Part shown: piece after piece, positions 1 to 10,842 of the stretch
Layout: each line of letters begins with the position of its first letter
How positions within the stretch are numbered: position 1 is the first letter of the stretch
Origin: Prochlorococcus marinus XMU1406
GTDB lineage: Bacteria > Cyanobacteriota > Cyanobacteriia > PCC-6307 > Cyanobiaceae
Assembly: GCF_017696055.1 (NCBI RefSeq)
Contig: NZ_JAAORG010000001.1
Span: 868,001 to 932,000, forward strand
Direction of reading: 5' to 3'
DNA length: 64,000 bases
The notes under the pieces: generated by a model
The model's database searches: none
The model's input: the letters and a program-made list of their open reading frames with translations, nothing else
What the model was told of the DNA's origin: nothing
Program-made: the position numbers and the translations under genes

Positions 1-2003
1 TTGGAAAATTTTTAAAAATAGAAAAAATAAATATAACTGGAGATTCAAGAGACTATTTAGTCATTCAGTATCAGGACGGGAAGATAAGTGTTGCCGCTGA
101 TCAACTTGGTAGTGTTAACAGGTATAGATCAAGCGGAAAAATAAATCCAAAAATAAATAAATTAGGAGGAACAGAATGGGAAAGAATAAAAGAGAAAAAT
201 AAGAAACAAATAAAAAAAGTTGCTGTCGATATTTTAAAACTTTATGCAAAGAGAGAAAAATTAAAGGGATACATTTACCCAGAAGATGGTCCTTGGCAAA
301 ATGAATTAGAGGAATCATTCCCTTATCAACCAACACCTGATCAAATTACTGCTGTAGAAGAAATAAAATCTGATATGGAAAGCGATAAGCCAATGGACAG
401 ACTAGTTTGTGGAGATGTAGGATTTGGCAAAACAGAAGTAGCTGTTCGGGCTATTTTTAAGGCTATTACATCAGGCAAACAGGTAATATTACTAGCACCC
501 ACAACAATCCTAGCTCAGCAACATTGGAGAACGATAAATAATAGATTTTCACCTTACCCTATAAAAGTATCATTACTCAATAGATTTAAAACTGTTAATG
601 AAAGAAAGGAAATCTATGCAGGTTTGAAAAATAACAAAATTGATTTAGTTGTAGCAACGCACCAAATTTTAGGAAAAGAAATAGAAATTAAAAACTTAGG
701 ACTACTTGTTATCGATGAAGAACAAAGATTTGGAGTAAGACAAAAGGAAAAAATTAAAAAAATCAAAACCAACATAGACGTTTTAACTCTTTCGGCAACT
801 CCAATTCCAAGAACTCTTTATATGAGCTTATCTGGACTAAGACAAATGAGCTTATTAAATACTCCTCCTCCATCAAGAAGATCAATAAAAACATATTTAT
901 CTGAAATAGATATGGATGTTATAAGAACTGCAATTAATCAAGAACTTGATAGAGGTGGTCAAATTTTTTATGTTCTTCCAAGAATTTCTGATATTGATCA
1001 AGCTATAAACAAATTAAAAAATATGTTCCCCAGCTTAAAATTTATTGTTGCTCATGGGCAAATGAACGAAACAGAGCTTGAAAATGCAATGATTGCTTTT
1101 AATAATGGAGAAGTTGATCTAATGATATGTACAACGATAATTGAAAGTGGATTGGACATCCCTAAAGTAAATACAATAATTATTGAAGATTCTCACAAAT
1201 TTGGCCTTTCACAACTTTATCAACTTAGAGGAAGAGTTGGCAGAAGCGGTATACAAGCACATGCTTGGTTATTTTATCCAAATATAAATAAGATTAATGA
1301 CGCTGCAAAACAAAGATTGAAAGCTATAAAAGATTTTTCTGAACTAGGAAGTGGATACCAACTTGCAATGAAAGATATGGAAATAAGAGGTGTTGGTAGT
1401 TTATTAGGAGAAGAACAAAGTGGAAAGGTTAATGCGATTGGATATGATTTATATATAGAAATGCTACATGAGGCTATTTCAGAAATAAGTGGGCAAGAAA
1501 TACCTGAAGTTAACGACACACAAATTGATCTACCAATAAATGCATTTATACCTGCAACATGGATATTAAACAGGGAAGAGAAGCTTGAGGCTTATAAATC
1601 TGCTACTGAATGTTCAAAAAATGATGAATTAACTGAATTAGCAACAGACTGGGTGAATAGATATGGAAACTTACCCAAACCTGTTGAGTCCCTAATTATG
1701 ATAATGAGACTAAAATTACTAGCTAAAAAATGTGGTTTTAATAAGATAAAGCTCAAAAAGCCAAACATCCTGATAGAAACAAAATTAAAAAATTCTACTT
1801 TTAAAATTCTTAAAAATTCTTTAGCAAGTAGTGTTCAAAATAAATTTCATTTTAATGAAGGCGAACAATTATCAATAATCACTATAAGGGGTTTAGGTGC
1901 AACTGAAATTCAAAATCAAATTGATCAACTTATGTTGTGGTTGGGATCTTTTGAAAGAGAAATAAAGAATTTCGATAAAGAACTTTTTATGAAAAAAGAA
2001 TAA
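1..2003 (+). CDS. mfd: Transcription-repair coupling factor Mfd, 3' part
   Basis: Mfd is the ATP-dependent translocase that removes RNA polymerase stalled at DNA lesions and recruits UvrA for nucleotide excision repair. The reading frame is open from the window edge (frame starting at base 3), so the N-terminal part lies outside. The visible part begins in the RNA-polymerase-interacting region, followed by the helicase core: Walker [10 protein letters not shown] near base 411, the DEEQRFG box near base 715, SATPIPRTL near base 799, and helicase motif VI residues QLRGRVGRS near base 1222. The C-terminal TRCF domain follows (about 1500-1990). The protein ends with a normal stop. Only the missing 5' end is unusual, and that is due to the window cut. 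Confidence 0.97.
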   Translation, partial: GKFLKIEKINITGDSRDYLVIQYQDGKISVAADQLGSVNRYRSSGKINPKINKLGGTEWERIKEKNKKQIKKVAVDILKLYAKREKLKGYIYPEDGPWQNELEESFPYQPTPDQITAVEEIKSDMESDKPMDRLVCGDVGFGKTEVAVRAIFKAITSGKQVILLAPTTILAQQHWRTINNRFSPYPIKVSLLNRFKTVNERKEIYAGLKNNKIDLVVATHQILGKEIEIKNLGLLVIDEEQRFGVRQKEKIKKIKTNIDVLTLSATPIPRTLYMSLSGLRQMSLLNTPPPSRRSIKTYLSEIDMDVIRTAINQELDRGGQIFYVLPRISDIDQAINKLKNMFPSLKFIVAHGQMNETELENAMIAFNNGEVDLMICTTIIESGLDIPKVNTIIIEDSHKFGLSQLYQLRGRVGRSGIQAHAWLFYPNINKINDAAKQRLKAIKDFSELGSGYQLAMKDMEIRGVGSLLGEEQSGKVNAIGYDLYIEMLHEAISEISGQEIPEVNDTQIDLPINAFIPATWILNREEKLEAYKSATECSKNDELTELATDWVNRYGNLPKPVESLIMIMRLKLLAKKCGFNKIKLKKPNILIETKLKNSTFKILKNSLASSVQNKFHFNEGEQLSIITIRGLGATEIQNQIDQLMLWLGSFEREIKNFDKELFMKKE

Positions 2004-2075
2004 ATTATTAAATAATTATTTAAAATCCGCGAATCAGTTTGAATTCGGTTAGGTTTATAAAAATTTATTTGTTTT

Positions 2076-2237
2076 ATGGGTGAATATATAGACGTCGGAA
2101 TCCAAACTTCGATTTTACCCTTATCAATTATTCTTTCATCAATTGTACTTGGTATATTTGCATTATTTGGCGAAGAAACAGAAAATGATGATGATGATTC
2201 TGATTCAGGAAGTGGCGGCCTAATGCAACCTATTTGA
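2076..2237 (+). CDS. Small single-span membrane protein, 53 aa
   Basis: This short gene begins with ATG and encodes a 53-residue protein. It has one hydrophobic segment at about residues 12-31, followed by an acidic tail with a run of four Asp and a Ser/Gly-rich end. The shape, an N-terminal span and an acidic soluble tail, is common among small cyanobacterial membrane proteins, but I do not recognise the family. It stands downstream of mfd on the same strand and is convergent with the next gene, 2 bases away. No function is proposed. Confidence 0.6.
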   Translation: MGEYIDVGIQTSILPLSIILSSIVLGIFALFGEETENDDDDSDSGSGGLMQPI

Positions 2238-2239
2238 AA

Positions 2240-2608
2240 TTATTTATAACTTATTTGTTTTGACTTTCTCTTTGATACTCTAAATAACCTATAAAAAGAA
2301 CCTAACATTAAGATTAGAGCAGTTAAAGAAGAGGCAAAAATAAAAATCACCAAAAATATTTCATAGAGATATGAAAAGAGATCAATTAATAATAAAAAAG
2401 ATTTATTAATTGTCGAAGGTAAATTCTGTAGCAGCAAATTTTTATTAGGAATTAAGTAATTTATATAAACTAATAAAATACTTAAAATAAACAAAATGAA
2501 AGATTCAGTAAATAGTCTTCTTTTAGATTTTCTTCTTAAATTTAATTTTTTTTTAAAAATATATTTATCAGATTTAATATTCAAATTTGGTATGTTTAAA
2601 TCAGCCAT
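2240..2608 (-). CDS. Hypothetical membrane protein, 122 aa
   Basis: The protein starts with a basic soluble N-terminus (about 30 residues, rich in Lys and Arg) and then has two clear hydrophobic stretches, about residues 33-52 and 72-104, the second long enough for a hairpin. It ends with a short basic tail, so a topology with two or three spans is likely. It is transcribed toward the small gene at 2076-2237 and is separate from the DUF4335 gene upstream. I do not recognise the family. The ATG is the only start fitting the N-terminal part. Confidence 0.65.
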   Translation of the reverse strand: MADLNIPNLNIKSDKYIFKKKLNLRRKSKRRLFTESFILFILSILLVYINYLIPNKNLLLQNLPSTINKSFLLLIDLFSYLYEIFLVIFIFASSLTALILMLGSFYRLFRVSKRKSKQISYK

Positions 2609-2696
2609 ACATAAAAGCTCAAAGAATAAATTTGAATTACTCTGAAAAGAAATTTACCTATAATATCGTGTTTGTATTCGAGATGCTAATGGCTCT

Positions 2697-3287
2697 TTAT
2701 TCTGGAATTATTAGTTCATTTTTTTCTTTATCTTCAACAGGATTATAAAAATAAATAAAAGTAGAGGAACATAGAATTAAGGAGAAAATTGCAATAAAAG
2801 GCGGCATAATGAAATTCAAAATTTTTAATTTGTTGTTTAAAACAAATCTTCCTTTTTTTGGTATGTAATTAGATACCACAGTGTTCTTTATTCTTACTTT
2901 TGATGATTCATTTAATTGATCAAAACAATTTATGGTGTCTGTCAAAGATGTATTCCCAATCTTTATATTTAAGGGATTTACATTTGGTTTAGAGCTCTTA
3001 AGCACAATATTATGTATGTAAAGATTATCGGCTTTTATATCAATTAATTTAGACTCATATATTGGGGTTTCGCTTTTGATTAAAAGATTTGAATAAATAT
3101 AAAAAGCATCCATAATAGGCCCTAAATGTTCAATTTTGCCTTCAATAAGTGGTTTATCTACTATGGTTAATTTCCATTGAGAAATTATAGATATTTGATC
3201 TTTATTTTCATTATTGGAATAATCTGGTAATCCGATTATTTCTAGACTTGCCGAAGATTGATGAAATGACAATTTATTTTGCATCAT
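2697..3287 (-). CDS. DUF4335-like cyanobacterial protein, 196 aa
   Basis: The protein of 196 residues has a soluble, beta-rich N-terminal part in which the sequence QWKLTIVDKPLIEGK is the best landmark. A single hydrophobic segment lies at about residues 158-181, followed by a short charged tail. The order directly behind a DUF3038 gene, only one base apart, is the arrangement I know for DUF4335 in cyanobacteria, and this supports the family name. The function is unknown. The two genes probably share one transcript. The family assignment is by memory of the pair and not by a profile search. Confidence 0.7.
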   Translation of the reverse strand: MMQNKLSFHQSSASLEIIGLPDYSNNENKDQISIISQWKLTIVDKPLIEGKIEHLGPIMDAFYIYSNLLIKSETPIYESKLIDIKADNLYIHNIVLKSSKPNVNPLNIKIGNTSLTDTINCFDQLNESSKVRIKNTVVSNYIPKKGRFVLNNKLKILNFIMPPFIAIFSLILCSSTFIYFYNPVEDKEKNELIIPE

Positions 3288-3288
3288 A

Positions 3289-3813
3289 TTAAAAATCGTA
3301 TAGAAAATTCTTCAACTTTTGATAACCCTGATTTGAGATGCAAAAAGATAAAATAAGCAAAGATTTTGTGATAATTTCATCATTTTCAGCTTGATTTAAA
3401 AGCTTTTTCACTCTAATAGTATCTATATTAAATCTCTCTTTAATCAACTCAATAAATCTCTTATTAAAATCATTCCAAATAACTGAATTCTCTTCAATAT
3501 CTTCTTTAGATTTTAGTATCTCTCTGATATAAGGATATAAATATTTAGACATTTCAACTGTAATTCTAATTAAAGCATCGAATTCGTTAAGTTTAATATT
3601 GTTTGTAACATAAGATTTTCTCAATGGATTATTGTTCCTTAATTTCCAAATAGTAACTTTATTTGGTAAAACATTATTTAAATTAAGCCTATTTGATAAG
3701 GCGTAAAGGGACTGAATGCCATTTAAGTCGATAGTTTCTAGTATTAATAGTAATAAATCAAGCTTCTCTATAGATTTTCTTGATACCTGATTTCCTCTAG
3801 TTAAAACTGTAAT
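3289..3813 (-). CDS. DUF3038 protein with no canonical full-length start
   Basis: The frame encodes a helical protein of unknown function that matches the cyanobacterial DUF3038 family, normally about 170-190 residues. A TTG at 3624 would give only 111 residues and would lose a clearly coding stretch (SIEKLDLLLLILETI, then VTIWKLRNNNP). The open frame continues upstream to an in-frame TAA at 3820-3822, and contains no ATG, GTG or TTG before 3624. The coordinates given use the ATT codon at 3813-3811, giving 175 residues. The alternatives are a rare ATT start, a 5' truncation, or a frameshift near the start. DUF4335 follows one base later. Confidence 0.65.
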   Translation of the reverse strand: MTVLTRGNQVSRKSIEKLDLLLLILETIDLNGIQSLYALSNRLNLNNVLPNKVTIWKLRNNNPLRKSYVTNNIKLNEFDALIRITVEMSKYLYPYIREILKSKEDIEENSVIWNDFNKRFIELIKERFNIDTIRVKKLLNQAENDEIITKSLLILSFCISNQGYQKLKNFLYDF

Positions 3814-3852
3814 TGTTCTTTATTAAAATATGGACAAATTATAACAGAATTA

Positions 3853-4050
3853 TTAATCCATTTTTTGAAATAAAAATGAATATAACTTATCTAGTTCTTC
3901 AATAGTTAGCATTCCATAACTCCACAATAATATTGGTAATGGAGTATTATTTTTGATAGATAATTTTATGCCAAGTTCAATAGATGATTCATCTAAACCT
4001 ACTACATTAAATAAATAAATTATCATTTCTTTAGATATATAATTATTCAT
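3853..4050 (-). CDS. DUF2949 protein, 65 aa
   Basis: This 65-residue protein matches the small cyanobacterial DUF2949 family. The diagnostic part is the stretch LPILLWSYGMLTIEELDKLY at residues 38-57, preceded by a helix with ESSIELGIKLS. There is no signal peptide or membrane segment, so it should be cytoplasmic. It starts 5 bases after the stop codon of the UbiH-like gene and is probably translated from the same message. The function of the family is unknown. Confidence 0.8.
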   Translation of the reverse strand: MNNYISKEMIIYLFNVVGLDESSIELGIKLSIKNNTPLPILLWSYGMLTIEELDKLYSFLFQKMD

Positions 4051-4055
4051 GAATA

Positions 4056-5213
4056 TTATTTAATACTAGAGTAAATTAGAGATTTAGTCATTTGATTTAG
4101 GACTAATTTTCTTATAAAAAGAAAATTATTTAAAAGTAAAAATGAAAATTTCCTTATTGGGAATAAAAAAACGTTTCTATTAGCAAAAATTGATATCAAT
4201 GAGTCAGTTATGAAAATAGTAACGATAATATCTAAAATCCTGCTAGAAAAATACTTAAATTTAAATGATGTCAGTTGCATTTTAGTAATAGCAGTATTTT
4301 TATTTAAAAGATCATAAATAGTATTAACATCTCTCCAACAACTATTTAGACCCTGACCACCAACAGGATGAAATGTATGAAATGCATCTCCAACAAAAAC
4401 TAATTTTTTAAAATTTAAAACTGGTAAATTTAAGGATAATGAAACAGGAAAAATATTAAATTCTCCAACTATTTGATCCAAATTAAATTCAACCGGCAAG
4501 ATAGTTGATAAATTATCCATTAAAAAATTCTTATCAGAATTTAACCTTTCAGTTGCCTTTAATGTACTGGAAGTCCAAATTACTTGATATAAGTTTTTTC
4601 CTAAAGGTAATAATGCAAGGGGTCCTTCTTTTCTAAAAATTTCATAAGCACGTTTTTCACAATGACCTCTAAGAGAAACTTTAAAAGTTAAACAAGACTG
4701 ACTATAAGATTTTTTAATATCAACAAAATCTAAGAATTTTTTATCAAGTGAGTTTGCTCCTGTTGAAAAGAATTGATAATCAATTAATATTTTTTTACGT
4801 AATAATCTCTGTGGTGTCATAAAAAAAATATTTTCATAATTATCAATCTCTTGAAAAAATACGTTCATGAGATCCGAATGTTTAACTACCCAGCCAATAT
4901 TTTCAGAAGAACTTATATCATCATCTAGGTCAGAAGTTGATAAATTGGTCAAAGCAGAAGTTACACTATCTGAAATTGAAAGGGTATCAAAGCCATATAA
5001 AAATGGTTCTAATTTTTTCCAAAGTCTGAATTTAGATAAGATTTTTCTTGTTGAGTGAGTAATTGCATAAGTTTTATCTTTATCAATTAATCTATCTTTT
5101 GTTAATAAATCAGTTAAAAAAATATTGCAATCAAATTTTGAAAGTGCAATTGAAAGTAATAGACCAGTGGGACCGGATCCAACAATTTTAAAATTGAATT
5201 TATTTTTCATCAA
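4056..5213 (-). CDS. UbiH/VisC-type FAD-dependent hydroxylase, 385 aa
   Basis: This is a class A flavoprotein monooxygenase of the UbiH/Coq6/VisC group, which hydroxylates aromatic or quinone precursors using NAD(P)H and oxygen. The N-terminal dinucleotide-binding motif GSGPTGLLLSIALS is at residues 12-25 and the FAD-binding GD motif, FVGDAFHTFHPVGGQGLN, at 273-290. The C-terminus has a hydrophobic stretch, consistent with membrane association. Length is normal. Cyanobacteria make plastoquinone, not ubiquinone, so the exact substrate cannot be stated; a prenylquinone-related step is an inference. DUF2949 follows 5 bases downstream. Confidence 0.85.
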   Translation of the reverse strand: MMKNKFNFKIVGSGPTGLLLSIALSKFDCNIFLTDLLTKDRLIDKDKTYAITHSTRKILSKFRLWKKLEPFLYGFDTLSISDSVTSALTNLSTSDLDDDISSSENIGWVVKHSDLMNVFFQEIDNYENIFFMTPQRLLRKKILIDYQFFSTGANSLDKKFLDFVDIKKSYSQSCLTFKVSLRGHCEKRAYEIFRKEGPLALLPLGKNLYQVIWTSSTLKATERLNSDKNFLMDNLSTILPVEFNLDQIVGEFNIFPVSLSLNLPVLNFKKLVFVGDAFHTFHPVGGQGLNSCWRDVNTIYDLLNKNTAITKMQLTSFKFKYFSSRILDIIVTIFITDSLISIFANRNVFLFPIRKFSFLLLNNFLFIRKLVLNQMTKSLIYSSIK

Positions 5214-5229
5214 ATTATATAAGTATCAA

Positions 5230-5871
5230 CTATCTATTCAAATAAATATAGCAAATTTCCTCAAATGCTGGTCTTAATAAATAAGGATACTCACCCACCC
5301 ATAAGTTAATTTCAGGAAGCCAAGCATCGGTCAAATAAAAATCTCTGTCAAAATTACGATTATCAGATGTTATTAAACATCTAATACTTGCACCCACCCT
5401 AATTTGACTGTGCTTATTTTCCATAGGAAAACTTAACTTTTCCAAATAACCTTCTTCATCTTCTAATTCAAGTACTAACCAAGTCCTTTTGTTTTCGATA
5501 ACTTCTAATCGACCTTGCCTATTAGATTGTTCTCTTGAACTTTCAATCTTTTCTGTTTTATAAATATCTGATATGTAGCCATCAAATATAGAAAAAAATT
5601 TATATTTTCTTAATTTCAAATTTTTTCTACTTGATTCAAGAATTGGGCCCCAGATGATAAACAAAAAGAAGCCTACACATAGGAATAACCAGAAATTATT
5701 AGTTTGATCTCCAGTCGAACTAATAACTAATGAAATAAATCCACCAATTGAAGAAACTATTACTCTTTGAAGAATTTTTCTTGGATTCCCCAACGCGTAC
5801 TTAAATTGACTTCCTGTACCAACTGCAGGAATAAGTTTTGAAATTTGACTTGAATTAATTGGAATTAACAT
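5230..5871 (-). CDS. Conserved cyanobacterial membrane protein ("phosphate ABC permease" by legacy name)
   Basis: The protein of 213 residues has an N-terminal part with the conserved theme KLIPAVGTGSQFKYALGNP, one or two hydrophobic segments at about residues 37-78, and a beta-rich soluble domain ending with NLWVGEYPYLLRPAFEEI. This layout matches a family conserved across cyanobacteria that many annotations call phosphate ABC transporter permease, although it lacks permease features. I consider it a protein of unknown function. It begins one base from the stop of dapB and is likely cotranscribed with it. The ATG start is the only good choice. Confidence 0.75.
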   Translation of the reverse strand: MLIPINSSQISKLIPAVGTGSQFKYALGNPRKILQRVIVSSIGGFISLVISSTGDQTNNFWLFLCVGFFLFIIWGPILESSRKNLKLRKYKFFSIFDGYISDIYKTEKIESSREQSNRQGRLEVIENKRTWLVLELEDEEGYLEKLSFPMENKHSQIRVGASIRCLITSDNRNFDRDFYLTDAWLPEINLWVGEYPYLLRPAFEEICYIYLNR

Positions 5872-5872
5872 T

Positions 5873-6721
5873 TTAAAAAATCAATTTTTCAAGTCCGTAA
5901 ACTAATGTTTCATAATTACCTATCTTTTTAATAGCCTGTAAAACTCCTGGCATATATGCCTTTCTATCAATAGTGTCATGCTTAATTGTGTAAGTTTCAC
6001 CTGGAGAACCCATAATTACTAACTGATGAGCGAGTAATCCTGGTAATCTTACAGAATGTATATTAATTCCTGAATCTCTGAGCCCACCCCGTACACCTTT
6101 CAATGACTCAGACTCTTTTACTAAATTCTGATTAAATTTCTTTGGATATTCTTCAATCATTTCTGCAGTTTTTATACATGTCCCACTAGGTGAATCAGCT
6201 TTTTGATTATGATGCATCTCTATTAATTCAATATTGTTATAAAACCTAGCAGCTACTGATGCCGCCTGCTGAAGAAGAACCATACCTACTGAAAAATTAG
6301 GAATTATTGCACAACCAACGGATGCTTTCTGAGCAAAAACAGACAAATCTTGTATTTGCGAAGGGCTTAGACCTGTAGTTCCTACGACTGGTGATACACC
6401 ATATGCAATAGCTGATCTGGTATTTTCATATACAGAATCAGGATGAGTAAAATCAACCAGCACAGGTTTGATTTTTTCATTTCTATAATTTTGACTAACA
6501 GAACATAAAGTTCCTTCAAAATCATTAGAAACAAAAACATCACAATTTTCAACATTTAATAATTCAGAAATATTTGAGCCATTGTTCTTTTCGTTTATGT
6601 CGATTGCTGCAACAAGTTCACAATCTGTGGAATTTAATACAGTATTAACAACTTCGCTACCCATTCTGCCTAAAGCTCCGGAAACTAGTACTGGTATGGG
6701 TTTTTTAGAATTTTCAATCAT
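5873..6721 (-). CDS. dapB: 4-hydroxy-tetrahydrodipicolinate reductase
   Basis: DapB reduces 4-hydroxy-tetrahydrodipicolinate with NAD(P)H in the lysine and meso-diaminopimelate pathway in the cytoplasm. The nucleotide-binding motif GALGRMG is at residues 15-21, VDFTHPDSV at 89-97, GTTG at 114-117, and the catalytic [12 protein letters not shown] at 170-181 with His170/His171, Lys174 and the SPSGT anion-binding loop. Length (282) is normal for cyanobacteria. The gene is divergent from chlH with about 100 bases between the starts, so both promoters lie in that gap. Confidence 0.96.
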   Translation of the reverse strand: MIENSKKPIPVLVSGALGRMGSEVVNTVLNSTDCELVAAIDINEKNNGSNISELLNVENCDVFVSNDFEGTLCSVSQNYRNEKIKPVLVDFTHPDSVYENTRSAIAYGVSPVVGTTGLSPSQIQDLSVFAQKASVGCAIIPNFSVGMVLLQQAASVAARFYNNIELIEMHHNQKADSPSGTCIKTAEMIEEYPKKFNQNLVKESESLKGVRGGLRDSGINIHSVRLPGLLAHQLVIMGSPGETYTIKHDTIDRKAYMPGVLQAIKKIGNYETLVYGLEKLIF

Positions 6722-6823
6722 TTTTTTTAAAAAAATTTTTTTAAAGGTTGTTACACGCTATTTATATTGCACACAATAACGTCTTTTCATTCGTAGGCTG
6801 GTAGAAATACTTAAAGAAAATCA

Positions 6824-9800
6824 ATGTTTACGCAGGTCCGCTCAGCAAACCGCAGAGTATCTCCTGTTGAGGATAACAAACACAAAGTTGTAATAAAAGC
6901 AGTTTATGTTGTCCTTGAGCCACAATACCAAAATTCCTTAACGGAAGCTGCAAAGTCAATAAATAAGATGAATGGGCCAATAGGTATAGATCTTAGCGGC
7001 TATCTTATCGAAGAACTTAGGAATGATAGTAATTTTGAAGATTTTAAAGAAGATATAGCTAATGCAGATATATTTGTTGCTTCTCTAATTTTCATTGAAG
7101 ATCTTGCTCAAAAAGTAGTTGATGCAGTATCTCCATTTAAAGACAAACTTAAAGCATCAATTGTTTTTCCCTCCATGCCAGAGGTAATGAGATTAAATAA
7201 GTTAGGTTCATTTAGTATGTCCCAACTTGGCCAATCTAAAAGTATTATTGGAGATTTAATAAAAAAGAAAAAAGAATCTGATGGAGCTAGTTTCCAAGAT
7301 TCAATGTTGAAGTTATTAAATACACTACCTTCAATACTAAAATATCTACCAGTAGAAAAAGCTCAAGATGCTAGAACATTTATTCTGAGTTTTCAGTACT
7401 GGTTAGGTGGTACCACTGAGAACTTAAAAAACTTCTTGTTAATGATTTCTGAAAAGTATGCTGTTTCAGAGATCATAAAAGATCAAATAGAAGAATTTAA
7501 AATTCAAGACCCTGAAACATTCCCAGATTTAGGCATTTGGCATCCTCTTGCTCCTTGCATGTTTGAAAGTCTTAAAGAATATCAAAATTGGGAAAATAAT
7601 AGAAAAGATATAAAACCTAAAGATGACAAAACTCCAACAATAGGTTTAGTGCTTCAAAGGAGTCATATCGTTACGGGAGATGATGCTCATTATGTTGCTG
7701 TTATTCAAGAATTGGAATACCGAGGTGCGAGGGTACTACCTATCTTCTGTGGAGGTCTAGATTTTTCGAAACCAGTTAAAGAATTTTATTATGATTCAAT
7801 AAATAATGATCAACCTATAGTAGATGGAGTTGTATCTCTAACAGGATTTGCACTAGTTGGTGGGCCAGCAAGACAAGATCATCCTAAAGCTATTGAAGCT
7901 CTAAAAAGGTTAAACAGACCCTATATGGTTGCACTTCCATTAGTCTTCCAAACCACACAAGAATGGGAAGATAGTGATCTAGGGTTACACCCAGTTCAGG
8001 TAGCACTTCAGATTGCAATTCCAGAGCTTGATGGTGCTATAGAACCTATTATTCTCTCAGGTCGTGATGATGCTACAGGTAAGGCGCATACACTCCAAGA
8101 TCGAGTTGATGTAATCGCAGAAAGAGCCATAAAATGGTCAACTTTAAGAGTTAAACAAAGAAAGGACAAAAAATTAGCCATCACAGTATTTAGTTTTCCA
8201 CCAGACAAAGGAAATGTTGGTACGGCAGCATACTTAAATGTTTTCGGTTCAATTTATAGAGTACTCCTTGAAATGAAATCCAAAGGATATCAAATAGATG
8301 AACTTCCAAATAATTCAAAAGAATTAATGGAAAAAGTAATTAATAACCCTGAAGCAATGGACGGCTCTCCCGAGTTAAATATCGCTCATAAGATGTCAGT
8401 AAAAGAATACGAAGAGTTCACACCATATTCACAAAGACTTGAAGAGAATTGGGGTAAACCTCCTGGAAACCTAAATAGTGACGGACAAAATCTTCTTATT
8501 TATGGAAAACATTTTGGAAATGTTTTTATAGGTGTTCAACCAACATTCGGTTATGAAGGTGATCCAATGAGGTTACTTTATTCAAGAAGTGCAAGTCCTC
8601 ATCATGGTTTTGCCGCTTATTACACCTATGTAGAAAAAATCTGGGGAGCTGATGCTGTTCTTCATTTTGGAACTCACGGATCACTTGAATTTATGCCTGG
8701 TAAACAGATGGGCATGAGTGAAACATGCTATCCGGATTCTCTCATTGGATCATTACCTAATTTGTATTACTATGCTGCTAATAATCCTTCTGAAGCTACA
8801 ATCGCGAAAAGAAGAGGTTATGCCTCAACCATTAGCTATTTAACTCCTCCAGCAGAAAATGCAGGACTCTACAAAGGACTTAAAGAACTAAGCGAACTTG
8901 TTGGTTCTTATCAACAACTAAGAGAAAATAGTAGAGGTATTCAAATAGTTAATGCAATAGTCGAGACTTCTAAACAATGTAATCTTGATAAGGATGTTGA
9001 GCTCCCTTCAAAAGATGTAGAAGATCTCTCATTAGATGAAAGAGATTTATTTGTTGGTAATGTCTATAAACAGTTGATGGAAATTGAAAGTAGATTATTA
9101 CCTTGCGGTCTTCATACTATTGGAGAAGCTCCAACAGCAGAAGAAGCTGTAGCAACTCTTGTAAATATTGCATCTTTAGAGAGAGAACAAGAGGGATTAA
9201 GATCTCTTCCTGGACTACTTGCTGAATCCATGGGTCTGACTATTGAACAAATTTATGATGGTAATAATAAAGGTGAACTCAAATTTGTAGAGTTAAATGA
9301 AAAAATCATAAAGACAGCAAGAGAGTCTATTTTTGCGATGGTCAACTCTTTAAAAATTGTTGATGGCAGAGTTTATTTAGAAAAATCACTTCTTTCCAAA
9401 TTGTTTGACTTTTTTAAAGTATTTGGTCTGAATTTACCTACCCCTTGGCTAAGAGTCTGCAACTTAAATGGATTTAATGAAGTTAACCAGAAGGAATTAA
9501 ATAAATTATTTGATTACTTACTTTTCTGTTTGGAACAGGTCTGTGCTGATAAAGAAATGGATAGCCTCATTAAAGCATTAGATGGAAATTATGTTTTACC
9601 TGGACCAGGTGGAGATCCTATAAGAAATCCAGGTGTTTTACCCAGTGGTAAAAATATCCATGCACTTGATCCACAATCAATTCCTACGACAGCAGCTGTA
9701 GCTGCTGCAAAGTCAGTTGTTGACAAACTAATTGAGAGACAAAAGGAAGAGCAAGGGACTTGGCCTGAAACAATTGCTTGTGTTTTATGGGGTACTGATA

Positions 9801-10834
9801 ACATCAAAACTTATGGAGAATCACTTGCTCAAATCTTATGGTTTGTTGGGGTAAAACCAAAACCAGATTCTGTTGGAAGAATCAACAAATTAGAATTAAT
9901 CCCTTTAGAAGAATTAGGTAGACCAAGAATAGATGTAGTCGTTAACTGCTCAGGAGTATTTAGAGATCTATTTATAAATCAGATGGCATTAATAGATCAG
10001 GCGGTCAAATTAGCGGCTGAGGCTGATGAACCATTGGAATCCAATTTTGTAAGGAAACATTCGCTAGAACAAGCAGAAAAAGAAGGTACCTCTATCAGAG
10101 AAGCTTCAGCGAGAGTATTCTCTAATGCGAGTGGAAGCTACAGTTCAAATGTTAATTTAGCCGTAGAAAACTCAACTTGGGAGGAAGAAAATGAATTACA
10201 AGAAATGTATTTATCACGCAAAACATACGCTTTTAATGCTGATAATCCAGGTGAGATGAATCAAAAAAGAGAGGTATTTGAGTCAGTAATGAAAACAGCA
10301 GATGTTACATTTCAAAACCTTGATTCCTCAGAGATTTCATTAACAGATGTAAGTCATTATTTTGATTCAGATCCAACCAAATTGATTAAGACACTAAGAG
10401 ATGACGGAAAAGAACCAAGTAGCTACATAGCAGACACTACTACTTCTAATGCTCAAGTTAGAACACTTGGAGAAACTATCAGATTAGACTCAAGAACAAA
10501 ACTTTTAAATCCTAAATGGTATGAAGGTATGCTTAAATCTGGTTATGAAGGAGTTAGAGAACTTTCTAACAGACTTAATTACACTCTTGGATGGAGTGCG
10601 ACAAGTGGTCAAGTAGATAATTTTGTATATGAAGAAACTAATGAAACATTTATAAATGACGAAGAGATGAGGAAAAGATTAATGGATCTTAATCCTAATA
10701 GTTTCAGAAGAATTGTTGGAACTTTGCTAGAAGTCAATGGCAGGGGATATTGGGAAACTTCAGATGAAAATATTGAACAGTTGAAAGAGCTATACCAAGA
10801 GGTAGAGGATAAAATCGAAGGAGTTAAAGAATAA
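6824..10834 (+). CDS. chlH: Magnesium chelatase subunit H
   Basis: ChlH is the large porphyrin-binding subunit of Mg-chelatase; with ChlI and ChlD it inserts Mg(2+) into protoporphyrin IX in the first committed step of chlorophyll synthesis. The protein has 1336 residues, the normal length. The N-terminal domain precedes the CobN/Mg-chelatase domain, in which [38 protein letters not shown] and [13 protein letters not shown] are recognisable, and the C-terminal part contains [15 protein letters not shown]. The start ATG precedes the usual short N-terminal region. It stands alone on the plus strand, divergent from dapB and convergent with folP 8 bases away. Confidence 0.98.
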   Translation: MFTQVRSANRRVSPVEDNKHKVVIKAVYVVLEPQYQNSLTEAAKSINKMNGPIGIDLSGYLIEELRNDSNFEDFKEDIANADIFVASLIFIEDLAQKVVDAVSPFKDKLKASIVFPSMPEVMRLNKLGSFSMSQLGQSKSIIGDLIKKKKESDGASFQDSMLKLLNTLPSILKYLPVEKAQDARTFILSFQYWLGGTTENLKNFLLMISEKYAVSEIIKDQIEEFKIQDPETFPDLGIWHPLAPCMFESLKEYQNWENNRKDIKPKDDKTPTIGLVLQRSHIVTGDDAHYVAVIQELEYRGARVLPIFCGGLDFSKPVKEFYYDSINNDQPIVDGVVSLTGFALVGGPARQDHPKAIEALKRLNRPYMVALPLVFQTTQEWEDSDLGLHPVQVALQIAIPELDGAIEPIILSGRDDATGKAHTLQDRVDVIAERAIKWSTLRVKQRKDKKLAITVFSFPPDKGNVGTAAYLNVFGSIYRVLLEMKSKGYQIDELPNNSKELMEKVINNPEAMDGSPELNIAHKMSVKEYEEFTPYSQRLEENWGKPPGNLNSDGQNLLIYGKHFGNVFIGVQPTFGYEGDPMRLLYSRSASPHHGFAAYYTYVEKIWGADAVLHFGTHGSLEFMPGKQMGMSETCYPDSLIGSLPNLYYYAANNPSEATIAKRRGYASTISYLTPPAENAGLYKGLKELSELVGSYQQLRENSRGIQIVNAIVETSKQCNLDKDVELPSKDVEDLSLDERDLFVGNVYKQLMEIESRLLPCGLHTIGEAPTAEEAVATLVNIASLEREQEGLRSLPGLLAESMGLTIEQIYDGNNKGELKFVELNEKIIKTARESIFAMVNSLKIVDGRVYLEKSLLSKLFDFFKVFGLNLPTPWLRVCNLNGFNEVNQKELNKLFDYLLFCLEQVCADKEMDSLIKALDGNYVLPGPGGDPIRNPGVLPSGKNIHALDPQSIPTTAAVAAAKSVVDKLIERQKEEQGTWPETIACVLWGTDNIKTYGESLAQILWFVGVKPKPDSVGRINKLELIPLEELGRPRIDVVVNCSGVFRDLFINQMALIDQAVKLAAEADEPLESNFVRKHSLEQAEKEGTSIREASARVFSNASGSYSSNVNLAVENSTWEEENELQEMYLSRKTYAFNADNPGEMNQKREVFESVMKTADVTFQNLDSSEISLTDVSHYFDSDPTKLIKTLRDDGKEPSSYIADTTTSNAQVRTLGETIRLDSRTKLLNPKWYEGMLKSGYEGVRELSNRLNYTLGWSATSGQVDNFVYEETNETFINDEEMRKRLMDLNPNSFRRIVGTLLEVNGRGYWETSDENIEQLKELYQEVEDKIEGVKE

Positions 10835-10842
10835 TAAATTTA

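Noticed and set aside
2030-2062. Terminator behind mfd (CCGCGAAT...ATTCGG)
   Set aside because: The arms pair only with a bulge and no T-run follows, so it is not supported.
5230-5871. Phosphate ABC transporter permease name
   Set aside because: The sequence lacks the permease fold and its partner genes; the name is a legacy label for a conserved protein of unknown function.
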